Shown piece by piece: positions 33,202-46,189 of a stretch of DNA of 64,000 nucleotides. Numbering within the stretch: position 1 is the stretch's first letter; each line of letters opens with the position of its first letter. Where the stretch lies: assembly GCA_025765595.1 (NCBI GenBank), contig JAIVFH010000004.1:186001-250000 (forward strand). Direction: 5' to 3'. Position numbers and translations under genes: made by a program. The notes below the pieces were generated by a model that was given only the letters and a program-made list of their open reading frames with translations, ran no database searches and was not told the origin of the DNA. Origin of the DNA: Obelidium mucronatum (Eukaryota > Chytridiomycota > Chytridiomycetes > Chytridiales > Chytriomycetaceae).

Positions 33202-34990
33202 TCAATCATCCTGCAAGACACGAGGTGATAAAGATGACGACCGAGGACTGGGAGATGTTTCAGCGCCCACGTCGGCACTGTGACGTGACGTGGCCGTCCT
33301 TACAACGTCTTCTCCCTCCAGTGGTTCCATCTTGTACACGTTTCGCTTTTTAACAGTAGTAGCGGGTGCATTAGAAGCAGCTGTAGCAGAAGCAGCAGAA
33401 GCAGACGCTGACAAACTCGAGGCAGCAGATGTACTGGTCGTCTTCAGAATCTTGCTCAGATCCACACGGACTCTTGTCGTCATGTCTCCGTCTTGAACTT
33501 CTTCATCGTCGCTAAACACTTCCTCCTCCGTTTCATATTCCTCTTCTATTCCGTCAGAATTGATTCGCTTCTTAATCACCTTCCTCATTACTCGAGCATT
33601 GGCCTTATTTTCCACCCAGGAAACAAACATTCGCCACAACAAGAGCCCGATTACTGCATACCAAAACATAAAGAAAATGATAAACAATGCTGCAGTGGTA
33701 TAGAACCAATCATGCATAAAGTGACGAAGCCCTTGGAAGTGTGCACTCAAGTAAATGTGACAAGAAAAGATCTGAACAGAAGTAGTATGGATTCTAATGT
33801 TCGCACTTTGGAGCGGGAGGTCCTATGTCGTGTGTGATTGAGCATAAATATGTCACACACACACAGTAGGATTCTCACCTCTCGCTCAACATAATCGTCC
33901 ACCATGAGGATTTTAAGAACTTGATGCTCAGTATCCCATCCAGGAACCAGAGTAATCGAACGAAACAGAGTTTGCATAGAACGAAGTAAAAAGGATTTGT
34001 AAGCAATCAACGCTGGTCGCTTTGCCGTCATGAGAGTAGTTTCCTTCTTTTTGGAAGAAGCAGTCGAAGATAAATTCAATGAGATCATAAAGTTTCCTTG
34101 TTCAAAGTTGGACGGGGCGTCTGGGACACTGAGGTCAATTCCAATAGTGTAATGCTGGTCTGGACGCAGCGTGTGCTGTTTGAATTAACTGTTTAGTTTA
34201 CTTTTAGGCACAGTAATATTTGAAAGAAGCGAAAGAACCTGAGGCTTGATGTTTCTGGTGAAATCCACTGAGCAAGAATACAAGAGATCATTTAGTCCAT
34301 CAAACAATAAACAACGAAACAAGAAATATTTATCCAAGCCTCTCGGTTCCCAATCCTCCCCACTTTGTACATACCAGTAGCTTGAGGAAATTGACCAGCA
34401 GCCACAACTCCTGCACCTCCACCCAAGGCAAGAGAATCTGGAAATTCCAGATACGCAGGAATCCTGGTAACAACTGTTGGCATATATGTCGCATAAAAGA
34501 CCGCATAGGTAATGGCAGCAAGAATAAAGAGCACGACAGTGATAACTGTGAACACCACAGAGCCCAGAGCAGATTGCTGAGTTGCATCAGAAGTTACCCA
34601 GGCCCCAAGATCAAAGAGAAGCTTTCGGTATGCAAGACGAGAAGGCCTGACCAGCTTGTGCTGAACCAACAGTCTCGCTTGGTCGTAGTTAACTGGCTGG
34701 TTTCAGATCCAAGCCCTGTTGCATTAGAACACATGCAAATTCGCAGGAGAGAAATCGACGAAACTCACAATGTCAAAGTCAAGTGGTGGCAATTCGTAAT
34801 CTGGTTCTACTGGGTCGCTTGTGGCTGCAGCTTTATTGGTCTGTTGAGGAGGTGCAAGACGGTTTGCAATTCGTTGCTGGACATGAGGCGGAAGCGTAGA
34901 CTGAATCAAGCGGGTACCAGCTGAAGTCAGAAGGTTGTTTGTCAAGTGGTCGGTGATGGTTTCACTAATGTCGACGACTGGTGTTGCCAT
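33202..34990 (-). CDS. Seipin (lipid-droplet assembly protein)
   Basis: An ER membrane protein that organises lipid-droplet budding at ER-droplet contacts. Order: a cytosolic N-terminus (MATPVVDISETITDHL), TM1 (VFTVITVVLFILAAITYA), a luminal beta-sandwich (PTVVTRIPAYLEFP, HTLRPDQHYTIGIDLSVPDA, NFEQGNFMISLNLSS, SFLLRSMQTLFRSITLVPGW), and TM2 (FYTTAALFIIFFMFWYAVIG) followed by WRMFVSWVEN. It ends in a long acidic, then Ser/Ala-rich cytosolic tail to 33202. The motif NFEQGNFMI and the two-TM hairpin are diagnostic. Five exons; introns are near 34690-34770, 34250-34380, 34180-34230 and 33835-33880. The start MATPVV is chosen over an upstream ATG at 35026. Confidence 0.93.
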
Positions 34991-35160
34991 GTGATTATTG
35001 GAGGAAATCCAAATTGAGTCAACCAACTCAATTGTATCATACTCTAACCTCTGAACGATAAAATGACTGTCAGATGATTTGTATCACAAGCTTTCTTTCA
35101 ATAAATATGACAAATAATGAACAAGACATATAAAATAACGTTAAGAATTTCCCCACCCAA

Positions 35161-38100
35161 CTACTTCCGCTGCCTCATTTGCAGCTCGAACCACTGCCGA
35201 ACTTGCAACCGCTCCTCCGCCTTCATATCTTCTTGCTTATCCAAACGCAACCGTACGAGTCGCAACAACAACACCTTCTCCCGTCCTTGTCGAATACTCA
35301 TTTCATAATCCATCTGGATACGAGAAAAGTAACCGTGATAAACCGAAAACAAACTATTGAGTTCCTCAAACCGAGCGGTATCCAGGACTTGCCCGGGTTT
35401 ATCCGTATATCCACGAAACAGGTCATGCAAAATGATCAAAAAGAATTCACATTGGCTGACTTGACGCTTGTTCAATATTTGCCTGTTGAGCTCAAAATGT
35501 CCTTCGAGTGGCACAACCATTGCGTGTTCTACAATGCTCAACACTTCCTTCCACATTTGACAAACGAGATCGTGAATAATGGGAAGCTTGTTCAAAGCAT
35601 CCAAAATACGTTGAATATGCTGAGTCAATGGTGCAAAAAAGGCCTCGGCATCACTTCGCAGAACTGGAACGTCAACAAACACCCCTGAAGCTGTTTGATC
35701 TTGGAATTGCACCGTATCCAGATGAGACGCATACGTTCCCTTCTTGGCGATTCCATTGTGTTTCTTGACTCCATTCATGAGAGCATGCTCGAGCAACAGC
35801 GAAGTGTCTTCGTTTAGAGCGGAGACCAGATGACTTGATGCACGAGTAAGTTTCAGGAGCGACTTGCGGTACCAAAGATCAACATCCTTTTCAGAATTTC
35901 CAAGTTCAACACGATGCTTCAACATTGTGAACAGGGACTGCAAAGTGTCTGATATTGTATTCACGGTCGCCAATAGTTCGCAGAGCTGCAAGCAACAACA
36001 ACAAAATTTGATTAACAAAGAAGTTTAGCCGAAACTAAAATGAATGCGTAAAAAATACCTTTCTGGAAACGCGAGCAGCTGATTGCACTCCTGAATCTAC
36101 TTCGTCCTTCAGCATTCCTTTTGACATCAATCGCTCGCAAAATCGATCAATAGGTGCATTCAACATCTAATTAGATATTTCTACTATTAGATCGAGTCCA
36201 AATATTTATGCTTTGAATTTTTTTTTCTTGGGGCGGGGTTGTTACCTTTGCAAACATTTGAACAAACACACTCAACCGAATCTCCTCGTTCAATTGGAAC
36301 TCCATGATTTGCTTAAGCTCTGCATGAGTCGTTTGCAGAAAAGACGCCACATCTTTCGCAAACTTGAACACCTCACTGGATTTAATAGTGGCTTTGGATG
36401 CTTCATTCATCCATGATACTTTCGTGGACCATAACCGATTCAACCAGTTGGTGAGAATGGGGGCCAACCAAGCTTGAACATTGAATGCATCAATATGTGA
36501 TTTCTTTGGTGTTCTAGGAAACAAAATTTGCAAGTAAATACTCTTTTCTTGTCTCCAAGACCCAAAACACATGTAAAAAAAAACTCACTTTGGCGAAATT
36601 TTACAAATCTTGGCATTCAGAGACTTCAACGAGCTCAAGAACGCCAACACTTCCTGCTGCAAGAACCGTGTGTCTTGAGAATTCACGTCCACCTTGAGGA
36701 ACCGCTCGGCCATCAATCCGCTAAAAAGTTGAATATATACAGTTGCGGAAAGGAGGGTGATGTCGAGTTCTAGCTCAAACGAAGCACTGAAATATTTGGC
36801 GTCCGCTGCAATGTCTTCACATAAGGCAACTGCCATGCGAGAGAATTCGTCCATGAATGCTTTCATGTCTGTTCCGTCGTGACGAAGAAAGTGCTCGCGA
36901 CGGCGATGAAAACGAGAACTGATGGATTCTTCCATAATATCTGGGTATTTTTTTTTTTGTTTTGAAATCAGCCAACATCATTTTTCAAAATAAAAGCCCT
37001 GTCTTGAATACCTTTGATTTCAGTCCTAAAACTGGTCGGCAACTCAGGATGACACTCTCTGAATACAGGATTCTTTGAAATCATTCTCAACACCAAAAGA
37101 CAAGATTCAACTGGCTGTGTTGGTTTGCTTTTAGAATACTTTTGACGATAATTCTGAATCTCCTTTTTGTAAAACGAGTGCATGTCATTCAGAATTGACG
37201 ATAAACTTTGTCTCTGTAATATGCAAATGACGGCAATATCAGTGACGATTGTTTAACATAATAAAAAAATGAAAGTACCTCGCTCAAATTCAGCCATTCC
37301 TTAGATTGCTTCAACTTCCTCTGCACATCATCATACGCATTCAACAAGGCCCAAATCGGCGCATTCGACAATTTACATTCCTGATACACGAAATCAAGAT
37401 ACATCAACGCTCGAACCGCATCCGTCACAGCCCACCGCTCTCCCCACGCTTTCAACACCAATCTCGCCTCCTCCGATAAAAGACTCATTGGATCTTTGGA
37501 TGAATTGGATTTGGCGATTTGTGAAGGATCCGTAACTGCCACGGAAACGCAGGCCTTCAATAATGGTTTGAACAGAGAGGTTCCGTTGATTCGACAGGTG
37601 TATAGGTTTGATTCGAGGGTGGATAGATTTTGGAAGTCTTGAAAGTATGTGAAACGGAGGAGGTCGGCGACTATTGATTGGATTGGCTTGTTGATTAGGT
37701 TGTGGAAGTGTGAGAGACCGTCACTTGATGATGAAAAGTCATTGACTGTCGGCGAAATAGCTGGCACGGAATGCAAAGAAGTTATCATTGCGTTCACAAA
37801 GTTTGATGTGAGGTTCTGTAATGAATGTTAACATTTTAACTCGGAAGAAAAAAATGACAATCTCACAAGTTTCATTGGAGTAAATACAGGCTGTGGATCT
37901 GATTCTGCTACTGCCGTTGATGGAGAAGGGGATCCCGATGGTTGAACAGACGACGACTCGCCTTGAGCCACGTACTTCGTCGACATTGGAACAGAATCCA
38001 ATATGTCTGCAGCGTCAGGTCTAACCAACGTATTCGGGTTCGATTCATTCAGTGATGGCTTTTTAAACTGCCCCGTCTTTGGCGGTGCACGATCAGCCGA

Positions 38101-41017
38101 CTCTTTTACTGACTTGTGTGCATTAAACCTCTCATCCAACTCCCGAATCATGGAATCCACACGAATTTTTGAAGCAGCGCCCGCTGAAGGTTTCCTCACA
38201 ACTCCGACAGGTTGTTGAACTTTAACAACACCAGATTGTCCCAACTCAGCGTCAAGGTCTCGAATCATGGATTCTACTCTCAATTTTGATTGTGATGGCT
38301 TCCGCTCGATCCCAGCAGAAGCATTCGAAGAAGCTGTCACGGGTGGTTTCGGTTCCTCCCCGAAGGCAACACTGATCAAGCTCTCGAAGCATGCTTTCGA
38401 CTCGAATCTTTCCGTTTGATGGTTTCCGTGTCAAATCGGAAGGCGATGCGGTCACATCTCCTCTAACAAGAGAAGGCTTCCTCTCAACACCGCCGCCATA
38501 GCTGTTTGGAGTGTCGGGTCTTGAATCTGTGGTTCTAATAGTGGATGGCTTTCTAGAAATATCCGTGTTGTTGCTCCTAGTAACAGATGGTTTCCGGGAG
38601 GGTCCTGGAGATGACTGTTGGATCTGATCCTCCAACTCTCGAATCAAATCTCGGGTTGCCGCTGAATTGGATGAAATAACGGCAGCGTAATCTTGTTGAA
38701 TCGTTGCGACTGGAGCAGTTGCCATGTGGGTTTCCATGCCACCGCTGGCTCCATTTGACCTGGATTGCGAAGGTTTACGGGACAGTTGCTTGCTTTTGCA
38801 TGTTTGCACGGGCTTCAAATTCACGAAGTAGAGAATCAGCAATGTCTTCTGCCGAGCTGTTTTGAAGCAGAATATTTCTGGTTGGTGCTAGTGTCGCTTG
38901 AGGAGACGTTGTCATACTGGACAGTAATTGAGGTTGAGATGTGGCAGGGGGTTTCCAGGTTGAACCACTGGTGGCCGGAGGAACACTTGCTCCAATTTGG
39001 TTTGTAGACGGCTTTCTTTGGAGTTGAGAGTCCTGTCGCTTCGACTGAATGGATTGCTTTCGGGTGACGCCTCGATCATCAAAAATAGTTTGAGATGAGT
39101 AATCTGTTGGGTATTCGGCAATGACAATTGTTTCGGCAGATGGCACCATGGTTGGTATTGAAGGCTTTTGTTTCATTGAGGGAGCTACTTCGAATTCAAA
39201 TCCTTTTGAAGACTGAGGCACTGGTTTGGGAAGCGGCGCAGAAGATTCACGGTATTCATCGTGGACTTGAGGGGACGTAGAAGAATTTGTTGAAGATGTC
39301 AAAGAAGGCTGTTTGCTTTTGGATCCGATTTTGAAGAACCCTGCGAGCCCTGCCGTCCGTTCATTTGATGTCGATATTGGCGTTGATTTCAAATGGTCTG
39401 TATCACCTCTACTTGGTCTTGGAGGTGTAACTACGTGTGGGTCTTTGGACTGCGGTGAAAACAGAGACATCTTTGACGACTTTGCTTTGACTCCCCCAGC
39501 ATTATCATTTCCTGAATTATTTGCTGGTGAATCAGTTCTTCCGGGTTCATATCTGGGTTTATGAGGTACATTCGCATTCGCAACACTGACTGAAGATTCC
39601 GGTCGGATTTCGTCGCTCAAATCGCTACCTGCCATAGCATAACCATAATTATTTGCGCGATGATATTCTGGTTTGGAAGAAACCGGTTCGACAAATGTTC
39701 CAGTCCTTGTTCCAAACAACTCCGCGAAAACGTTGTTGACGGTTGAAGATCGACCATGAGCGTCAACAAACCAGCGATCTTCCCAAACACTCAAAATTTT
39801 CTTGGATTCATTGCTCAGTATTAATATCGGATCATGAGTCGGTAGTATCCGCCCCTTGGATGACAAGTTGTTCATATTGGATATCAAGCATGCGCGAACA
39901 AGTAATTCGATACAAGGACAGAAAATTAAAGTGACAATTGATAAGCTGAAGTTCAAGATTGTTCAAGGGATCTTTGGCTGGTATTTTTGGAGATGGCTTG
40001 TCAGTACGCTTTGATGACTGCAAAAAATAGGAAATTAGTCACAAACGAGGAAAAAAAAGGAGGTGATCACCTTGACAGAAAACTTGACCAGAACTAGCAC
40101 TTGAATACTCCTTCCGTCTGCTCCTATTCGGTCCTTAGGCTCTAATGGGTACCATTTGCTTGTAGTGGCATTCCCAGCAGCGTTCCAAGCATCGACGACA
40201 TCTTTTGTGGTTATTTGCACGCGGCCCAAGAACCCATTCCGCTTTGTTTCCCATGCGGAAACCAGAAAGGCATCATTCAATTTGTGAGGAGTGACATGCA
40301 CGGCTTGGTGCCATGCGCTAAAGTTGCTGCTGGAATTGGCCTCAGTCATAAAAAAGGATGCTCCCTCTTTCGGAGGATTGGATGGATCGGGAATTTGGCC
40401 AAACTGGATGTGACCATATGTTGTGCAAGGATTTGATTCACCATTGGCGACGACCTTCACTTCAACCACTTTAAAGTGGACATCGTCTGGTATAACACAA
40501 GAAGCAGAAGACGATAAATGTTGATGATGCAGACAATCCGCCAGAACATGTTGGAGCGGTTTTCGTATGTTTGATTCCCACAACCCAAGTCCATACGCTG
40601 ATGTGAAGTCCTTTGGGGTCGGTAGTTTCGTCTGATCCTGAAGAATGATTTCAATCAAGTCGCTAACGAATTCGGGGTTCGTTTCCTGAAAGCCAAGGGT
40701 GTTTAAAGGGGCCAATTCTTGTTCAGTTGACTCACCCCAATGTCCTTCTTCAAATCATGCCGCACCCCGGGACTAATCGCAGCTACATTGAATCTACTCG
40801 CGGGTTGTTCCTTTCCGATGCGCCTCCTGATTCGAGCTGCTCGTGTGTCCTCATCGCCGACCGGGGAGAGGGCCACAGCCGGATTCGGAGGGGCGCCAAT
40901 CTGCGGCCGCGAGTTTCCGAGCTGCATTCGATCGTTTCGAACGCCTTGATGTTGCTGCTTCGGCCCTGGCTTCGGCTGCTTGTGTTTGTCTTTGTGTTTG
41001 TGGCCAAACGACAGCAT
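35161..41017 (-). CDS. C2/MUN-domain protein, paralogue 1 (long form)
   Basis: A Munc13/Git1-like protein. From the N-terminus: a basic leader (MLSFGHKHKDK); a helical module ending NIRKPLQHVLADCLHHQHL; a C2 domain (about 40090-40480) with the cluster-typical FGQIPDPSNPP; a disordered region of about 500 residues (37.9-39.8 kb) carrying repeated RKPS and S-M-I-R-E-L-D motifs; a second helical module (LINKPIQSIVADLLRF); then the MUN region (SLLSEEARLVLKAWGERW, APIWALLNAYDDVQRKL, VLRMISKNPVFRECHPELP, YFSASFELELDITLL, FLQTTHAELKQIMEFQLNEE) and a C-terminal half ending RQWFELQMRQRK. The family primes or tethers vesicles. In this copy the C2 lacks the expected loop aspartates. Frames conflict by +1 near 39900 and 38380. 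Confidence 0.85.
37990..39060 (-). repeat. Repeated short protein motifs (RKPS and LD-like helices)
   Basis: Within paralogue 1, RKPS (or KKPS/RKQS) recurs about nine times. A short amphipathic motif recurs five times: ADSLLREFE, TRDLIRELED, VESMLRELD, VESMIRDLDAE and VDSMIRELDE, at about 38830, 38635, 38390, 38265 and 38145. RKPS fits a basophilic-kinase consensus. The leucine/acidic motif resembles the LD motifs of paxillin (LDxLLxxL). Functional meaning is inferred. Confidence 0.8.
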
Positions 41018-41357
41018 TTTTTGGTGGAGAAAGACGAAAGATGAAGACGCCGAGAAAGGAAAAAGAAAAAAGCGGCTAGATGAAAAGCATAGAAAAAAAT
41101 ACTGTAGTCAGAGAGTCTTCAGTATTGATTGCCACTGGCGGTGCTTATTGCGAAAAGAGACTCTGCGGTCGACACTGGAGAACGCTATCGAATCGCAAAA
41201 AAGAAAGAAACGACAGGATTCATTGTTAAACGACCTGAATGACCTTGACAGAAGGATGATCGATTATGAGAGAATGCAAGCGTTGTTGAATTCACGTTGA
41301 TTTAAATAAGTCTTTGATCTCTACTTGATCATCTCTTCTCTCTTCTTTCTTGTTTGA
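41018..41357. promoter_or_regulatory. Divergent promoter region of C2/MUN paralogues 1 and 2
   Basis: 340 bp separate the head-to-head start codons of paralogues 1 (-) and 2 (+). It also contains a candidate small plus-strand coding stretch (next entry). No specific regulatory element is recognised. Confidence 0.4.
41053..41300 (+). CDS. Candidate small coiled-coil protein, uncertain
   Basis: A plus-strand open frame ends at 41300 with a charged helical segment (ESQKRKKRQDSLLNDLNDLD, then RMIDYERMQALLNSR). It contains an LD-like core, DSLLNDLNDLD, similar to the motifs in MUN paralogues 1 and 2. No clean in-frame ATG exists inside the intergenic region; the frame is open back into paralogue 1. 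It would need an upstream exon or a homopolymer error to be a gene. It could equally be 5' leader sequence of paralogue 2. Confidence 0.25.
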
Positions 41358-44300
41358 ATGAGCAGCAGCAAAGGCAGGCCGCCAGCACCAGGACCTGGAC
41401 CAGGCGGGAGCGGCAGCAGCATCCCGCTGTCGCCAACCAGCAGCCGCGACGGCCGACGCATCAAGGCGGGGCGGGCTGGCGTGGCCGCCGCGCAGACCAA
41501 TTCAACATACGACGACATGCTCAAGGACCTCGAGGGCCTCGAGCCCGCCGCGCCGGACTTGCTGCAGCGCCAGCGCTCGCAGAAGCTCAGCCACCCGGCG
41601 GTCGCGCGCAGCGGGTCGGCGCGCTCGAAGCAGTCGACGGCGACGACAAACACGACGGCAACCACGGCCAACAACGCCAACCGGCTCTCGGACTTTGCCG
41701 ACCTGCTGCGCGACCTCGACGACATCCGCACGCCCGCGCCGTCCGTCGGCGCCGCGCTCGTGCGGCCGGACCGCGAGCGGCGCGCCCGGGACGCCGCCGC
41801 CGCCGCGACCGCCGCCGCCGCCGCGCAGGATGCCGCCGCGCGCAGCGAGCTCGAGGCGTCGCGCGAAGCCGCGCGGCTGCGCACGCTGGCCGAGCAGACG
41901 GCGCGCGCCGACGCCGAGAAGGCGCGCCGCCTGCGTCTGCGCCGCGAGAGCGAGCTGGCGGACTCCGCCGCGCGCAACCGCGCCATCGACGCGCGCCTCT
42001 CCGCCGGCGGCCTGGCCCTGGCCCGCACAATGCGGCTGGTCAACGGGCCCGACCCCGACGAGCACGTCGTGATTCCCGACTACATCAACGCCCTGATCCG
42101 CACCCTGATGGCCGACCAGACCATCTCTCCCACCCCCGAGGATTTTGAGTCGCACGACGGATTCACCCTGTGGGAGCGGAAGGTTGACAAGCCGCTCCAA
42201 GAAGTTCTGGCCGATTTCCTGTACGCTCGCCATATCGAGCAACCCGCCTCTCCAATGGCTCTCGCGTCGCCAATCGATATATTCTTTAAAGTCGTCGAAG
42301 CAAACGGATTGATTGCCAAGGAAGGCCGTTCGCGGGATGCTTACTGCCGAATTGAATTTGGCCAAATCCCCAATCCTGATATGCCGCCGAAAACTGGAAT
42401 TGAAATCTTTATGACTGAAACATGTCAGCAAACAACATCCCCTGCGTGGAATCAACACGTGGACGTGGCGTCACACGATTTGTCTGATGTCTTGATTGTA
42501 TCTATTTGGGATCGCCGAAAGGATGATTATCTGGGAAGAGTCGTATTGAGCGTCAAGGATGTTGTCGCTGCGTGTGGCGCCGCTGGAAACGATGGATTTG
42601 TCAGCAAGTGGACCCGATTAGAGCCTCGCGGTGCGAAATTCAAGGACAAGTACGTCGGAGGTCAAATTCTTCTTGAAATGTCTATCGATATGGAAAGAGT
42701 AAGTGACTACTTCTTTACTCTCAGGAACTAACATGATTCGGATTTGCACAGCAACCACAACCCGATGAACTACAACAGTACGACCCGATTGCATACCTCG
42801 AATCCACCCTGGTTGCTTGCAAAATTAATTTTAAAACTCTCTACACAACCCTTCTCCGAGCTTGCCTGATGTTGGATATCAACACCAATGTCCCACCTGC
42901 CACCCAGCCCCCACCTTTAGATCCGAATGCGCCACACGAAATCATTGATCTTCTCTCAGAAGAATCTTCAGCAGTTTTGAGAATCTGGGAGCAGAAGTGG
43001 ATGATTCGGCATTCTTTCAAAGTATTGGCGTATTTGGATTTGGTGTTCCAAAAGTACAAGGTGTATGACGTTCCTGTATGGGCTCTCTTGAATGCTTACG
43101 AAGAGTTGTACGGAAATATGAAAAGGAATCCCTCTTGGCTGAATCAATATGAGGTTTTAGCCTGTTTTTTTTTTCTCCATTTTGCTTTGTAACGACTGAC
43201 GACGGTTGTCCATAACTGCAGAAACCCATTCTTATTGACACTCTTGAAGAGATGCACTCACATTACAAGACTCAAGTATCAAACTACAAAGAATATTACC
43301 CCAAAAACAAGCCAGACGAGGCCCTCGAATCTACCATTTTGTTGCTTCGAATGATTTTCAAAAGTCCCGTGTTTCGAGAGATTCATACTGAATTACCAAA
43401 ATCTTTCAGGACAGAAATCAAAGGTACGCAGATGAATACCCCCCTTCAAAAACGTACTCACCACTGGATTTTAGGTATCATGGTCGAAGCAAGTAATACC
43501 CGTTTCAAAAAGCTCCTCGCACTCGCCTCTCCGCTTGACGAAAATGATATCGAAGAAGTGGTTGGTGGTCTCGCCCGTCTGAGTGATCTACTCGTTGACG
43601 ATATCATTGGAGACTACAAGTACTTCAAAAAGCCATTTGAAATCGAGCTAGACATTGTGAAAATGAATGCCGACATTTTCTTTAATCGATTTGTCGGGGT
43701 TCTGTCCACGAGATTCGATACTTTGCTTGCAAATGAAAAGACAGCGGAAGCGGCCAGTCAAAACATGTTTCGTTTGTTGAAGGCGTTGCGGTCTTTTGAA
43801 AACAAATATTTGCGGATTTATCCAGGGTATTGTTTGAACTTTTCATTTGAAGAGCCTGTTTTATTCTAATTTCATTTAACAGATTGAAAAAGAGCCCTGC
43901 ATACAAAAACTTTACGATCGAAGACTGGATTGCACCTTTTATCTCAAAATGGTTGGACCACTTGTCTACACTTACCGTGGAGTGGGTTACGAACGCTGTG
44001 AAGGAAGACAACTTTGAAGTGATGGTTCAAGAAGGAGGGATGGGTAGTTCTGGAGAAGACACTCTATCCCATTCTTCCTCCATCACGGACCTGTTTCAGG
44101 CTGTATATAAAGAATTGGATTGTATTATGGATTTGAAGTGGAGCAATGCTGTGCAAAATGCTGGATTCATTCAAAAGTTTTCAAAGGTGGCTTTTTTTTC
44201 TCTTCTTATTGAACTGATCCCGTTCTTGGTGAAAATAACATTCTTTTATTTTTTTAGACCGTCAGTCGCGCCATTGACAATTACTGTGACGTAGTTGGTA

Positions 44301-45880
44301 CTGATGAAGTCGTCAGCGTTGATACCATGGGCCAGTTTTCGAACTTTATTTCTTCATTACGAAAACAAAAGGAGCAAAAAGCGCCTGCCTGATATTACTC
44401 AAGAGGTTAGAGACTCTTAACTTTTTGTTTTGAATTCACGTTCATATTCTAAAATTGATTCTGTAAACGAAGGGCTGTGTCAAACTCTGCAACTTGGAGT
44501 TTGCTTTGACGAAACTGGATGAAATGCACAAACTCTTGAACGTGTCCACTCTGACAGTGACTCAAACAAATCATCGAGCAACTGTCGCGTTAATGAACAA
44601 TCCGGTGGCGACAACCAAAACCAATGCGCTCGATGATCAATACAAAATCAAGGGAGCTTTCAAAATCGAGCTTGTCTATGCAGAGAACGTAAAACCTGTT
44701 ACCAAGTCGGGACTCGCGAATCCTTATATGATTATTAAGTTGCCGGAAGGAACCGTGATGCCAGCCATGGAGGACGAATCTAGTGGGAAGCTACGGAATT
44801 CTTTCCAAAATGACTGCGGCCCCAACTGTTGCAAGTCACTTTAACAGGAGGAATGTGTGAATTGGGGCGTACTCGTCCAATCACAGAATCAATCAATCCA
44901 GTCTGGGATGAATCTTTTTCCACCTTGCTACCCCCCGTCTCTCACTTGGATGTCCTGATTTACTCCAAAAACCTTCTCTCAGATGAACTCTGTGGAAAGA
45001 GTGTCATTGATTTGAGTGGTCGCCTATCACGCCTGCGACAGAAACTGGCCGATCACCACACACACGACGTGTACATTGAATTCGAGCCGCAAGGTCCGCG
45101 GTCTTGTACGCATGACGTTGGAAGGCGAGCAAGAAGATGTCGATTACTGGTTCCGTAAATCCCGAGAACGACTAAAGCGAACACAAAACGACCTATTGCG
45201 TGGCCTTACAGCCAAAACATCACCTTACTTGAAGGAAGTGATTGTCAAGTGTGTACGAGAACACGAGGCTGTTGCAGTGAGCAAAGGATTCTTCCAATCC
45301 ACGGTCCAATATTCAAATCAAACGTCAACGGGCGCCCCGATTGACCAACTCATCACCCCGACGGAAGCCGATGTCGCCTTATCTCCGTTGACTGAATACC
45401 TCAACAAGAACTTGGAAACCCTGTGTGGTAGTTTGTCCAGCGCAATGGCGCATGAAGTCATCAAGCGGTTGTGGGATGAAGTCCTGATTGATATTGAGTA
45501 CGTCCTGATTCCACCGTTGTACGGGCAACTCGAAAACGAATCGACGGTACTTGAATAAGCGGCAAGTGAGTCTCTGTGGTTGGGCGCTGTCGATTTTGAG
45601 AGCTTTCTTCCATGCGGATGGGGAGGCGTTGGGGTTGCCCTTCAAGACGTTGGATAACCGAAAGTACTTGGATATTAACAACTTGATGAGTGTTTATTTC
45701 AATGAGTTGCCGAGGATTAAGCGGGAGTATGAGTTGAGTTTTGTTCAAGGAAGGGAGAAGGAGATGTTGGTGCGGCTTGTGAGGGTGAGGATTGAGAGGC
45801 AGGAAGAGTTTACTCCTGCCGAGAGGGAAGATGGGAGAAAGTGGGTGGATGTTCAATTATCAAAGAGAAGAGATCGTTGA
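41358..45880 (+). CDS. C2/MUN-domain protein, paralogue 2 (short, two-C2 form)
   Basis: About 1,300 aa. A GC-rich first exon encodes a Pro/Gly start (MSSSKGRPPAPGPGPGG), two LD-like helices (YDDMLKDLEGLEP, FADLLRDLDDIRTP) and an Ala/Arg-rich helix. Next come the anchor module (VIPDYINALIRTLMADQTIS, VDKPLQEVLADFLYARHIE), C2-A (42260-42700) and the MUN first half (DLLSEESSAVLRIWEQKW, VPVWALLNAYEELYGN). A second C2 (about 44650-45080; LANPYMIIKLPEG, SINPVWDESF) precedes the C-terminal half (WFRKSRERLKRTQNDLLRGL, WDEVLIDIEYVLIPPLYGQL, YLNKRQVSLCGWALSILRAF). C2-A keeps acidic loop residues (SRDAYC, WDRRKDDYLG). This copy has the layout expected for fungal Git1/Ync13-type proteins. Extra bases at 44376-44380, 45096-45097 and 45533-45536 break the frame. 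Confidence 0.88.
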
Positions 45881-46189
45881 TGTGGAGGGAGGTTTTTTTT
45901 TTGGGTTCTTGGATGGGTGGTTTTTGCTGTTTGATTTTTTGTGATCATTTGTATTTTGTTCCGGTTTAGGGGGAGATTTGTTTGACTGTTAAAAAGTAAA
46001 GGAGAAAACATTCACTTTTTTCTGTTTGGGGTTTGTTTCTTCGACGTGGACAAGTGTTGTGAGAGAGGGTGATTCACTCACCAAAAAGGCCCAAAAATTC
46101 TTCATCTTTTGAAAGGATCCCTTCACCGTCACTCGTCGTTGCCAGGCTTCTTCCGACCCTTCTCCACTCAATCGGCATTAAGAAAGAAT

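Noticed and set aside
41354..42458. Long overlapping ORFs on both strands (up to 318 codons) in the GC-rich first exon of MUN paralogue 2
   Set aside because: High GC removes stop codons in all frames. Only the plus-strand frame starting at 41358 continues into the anchor module and C2 domain.
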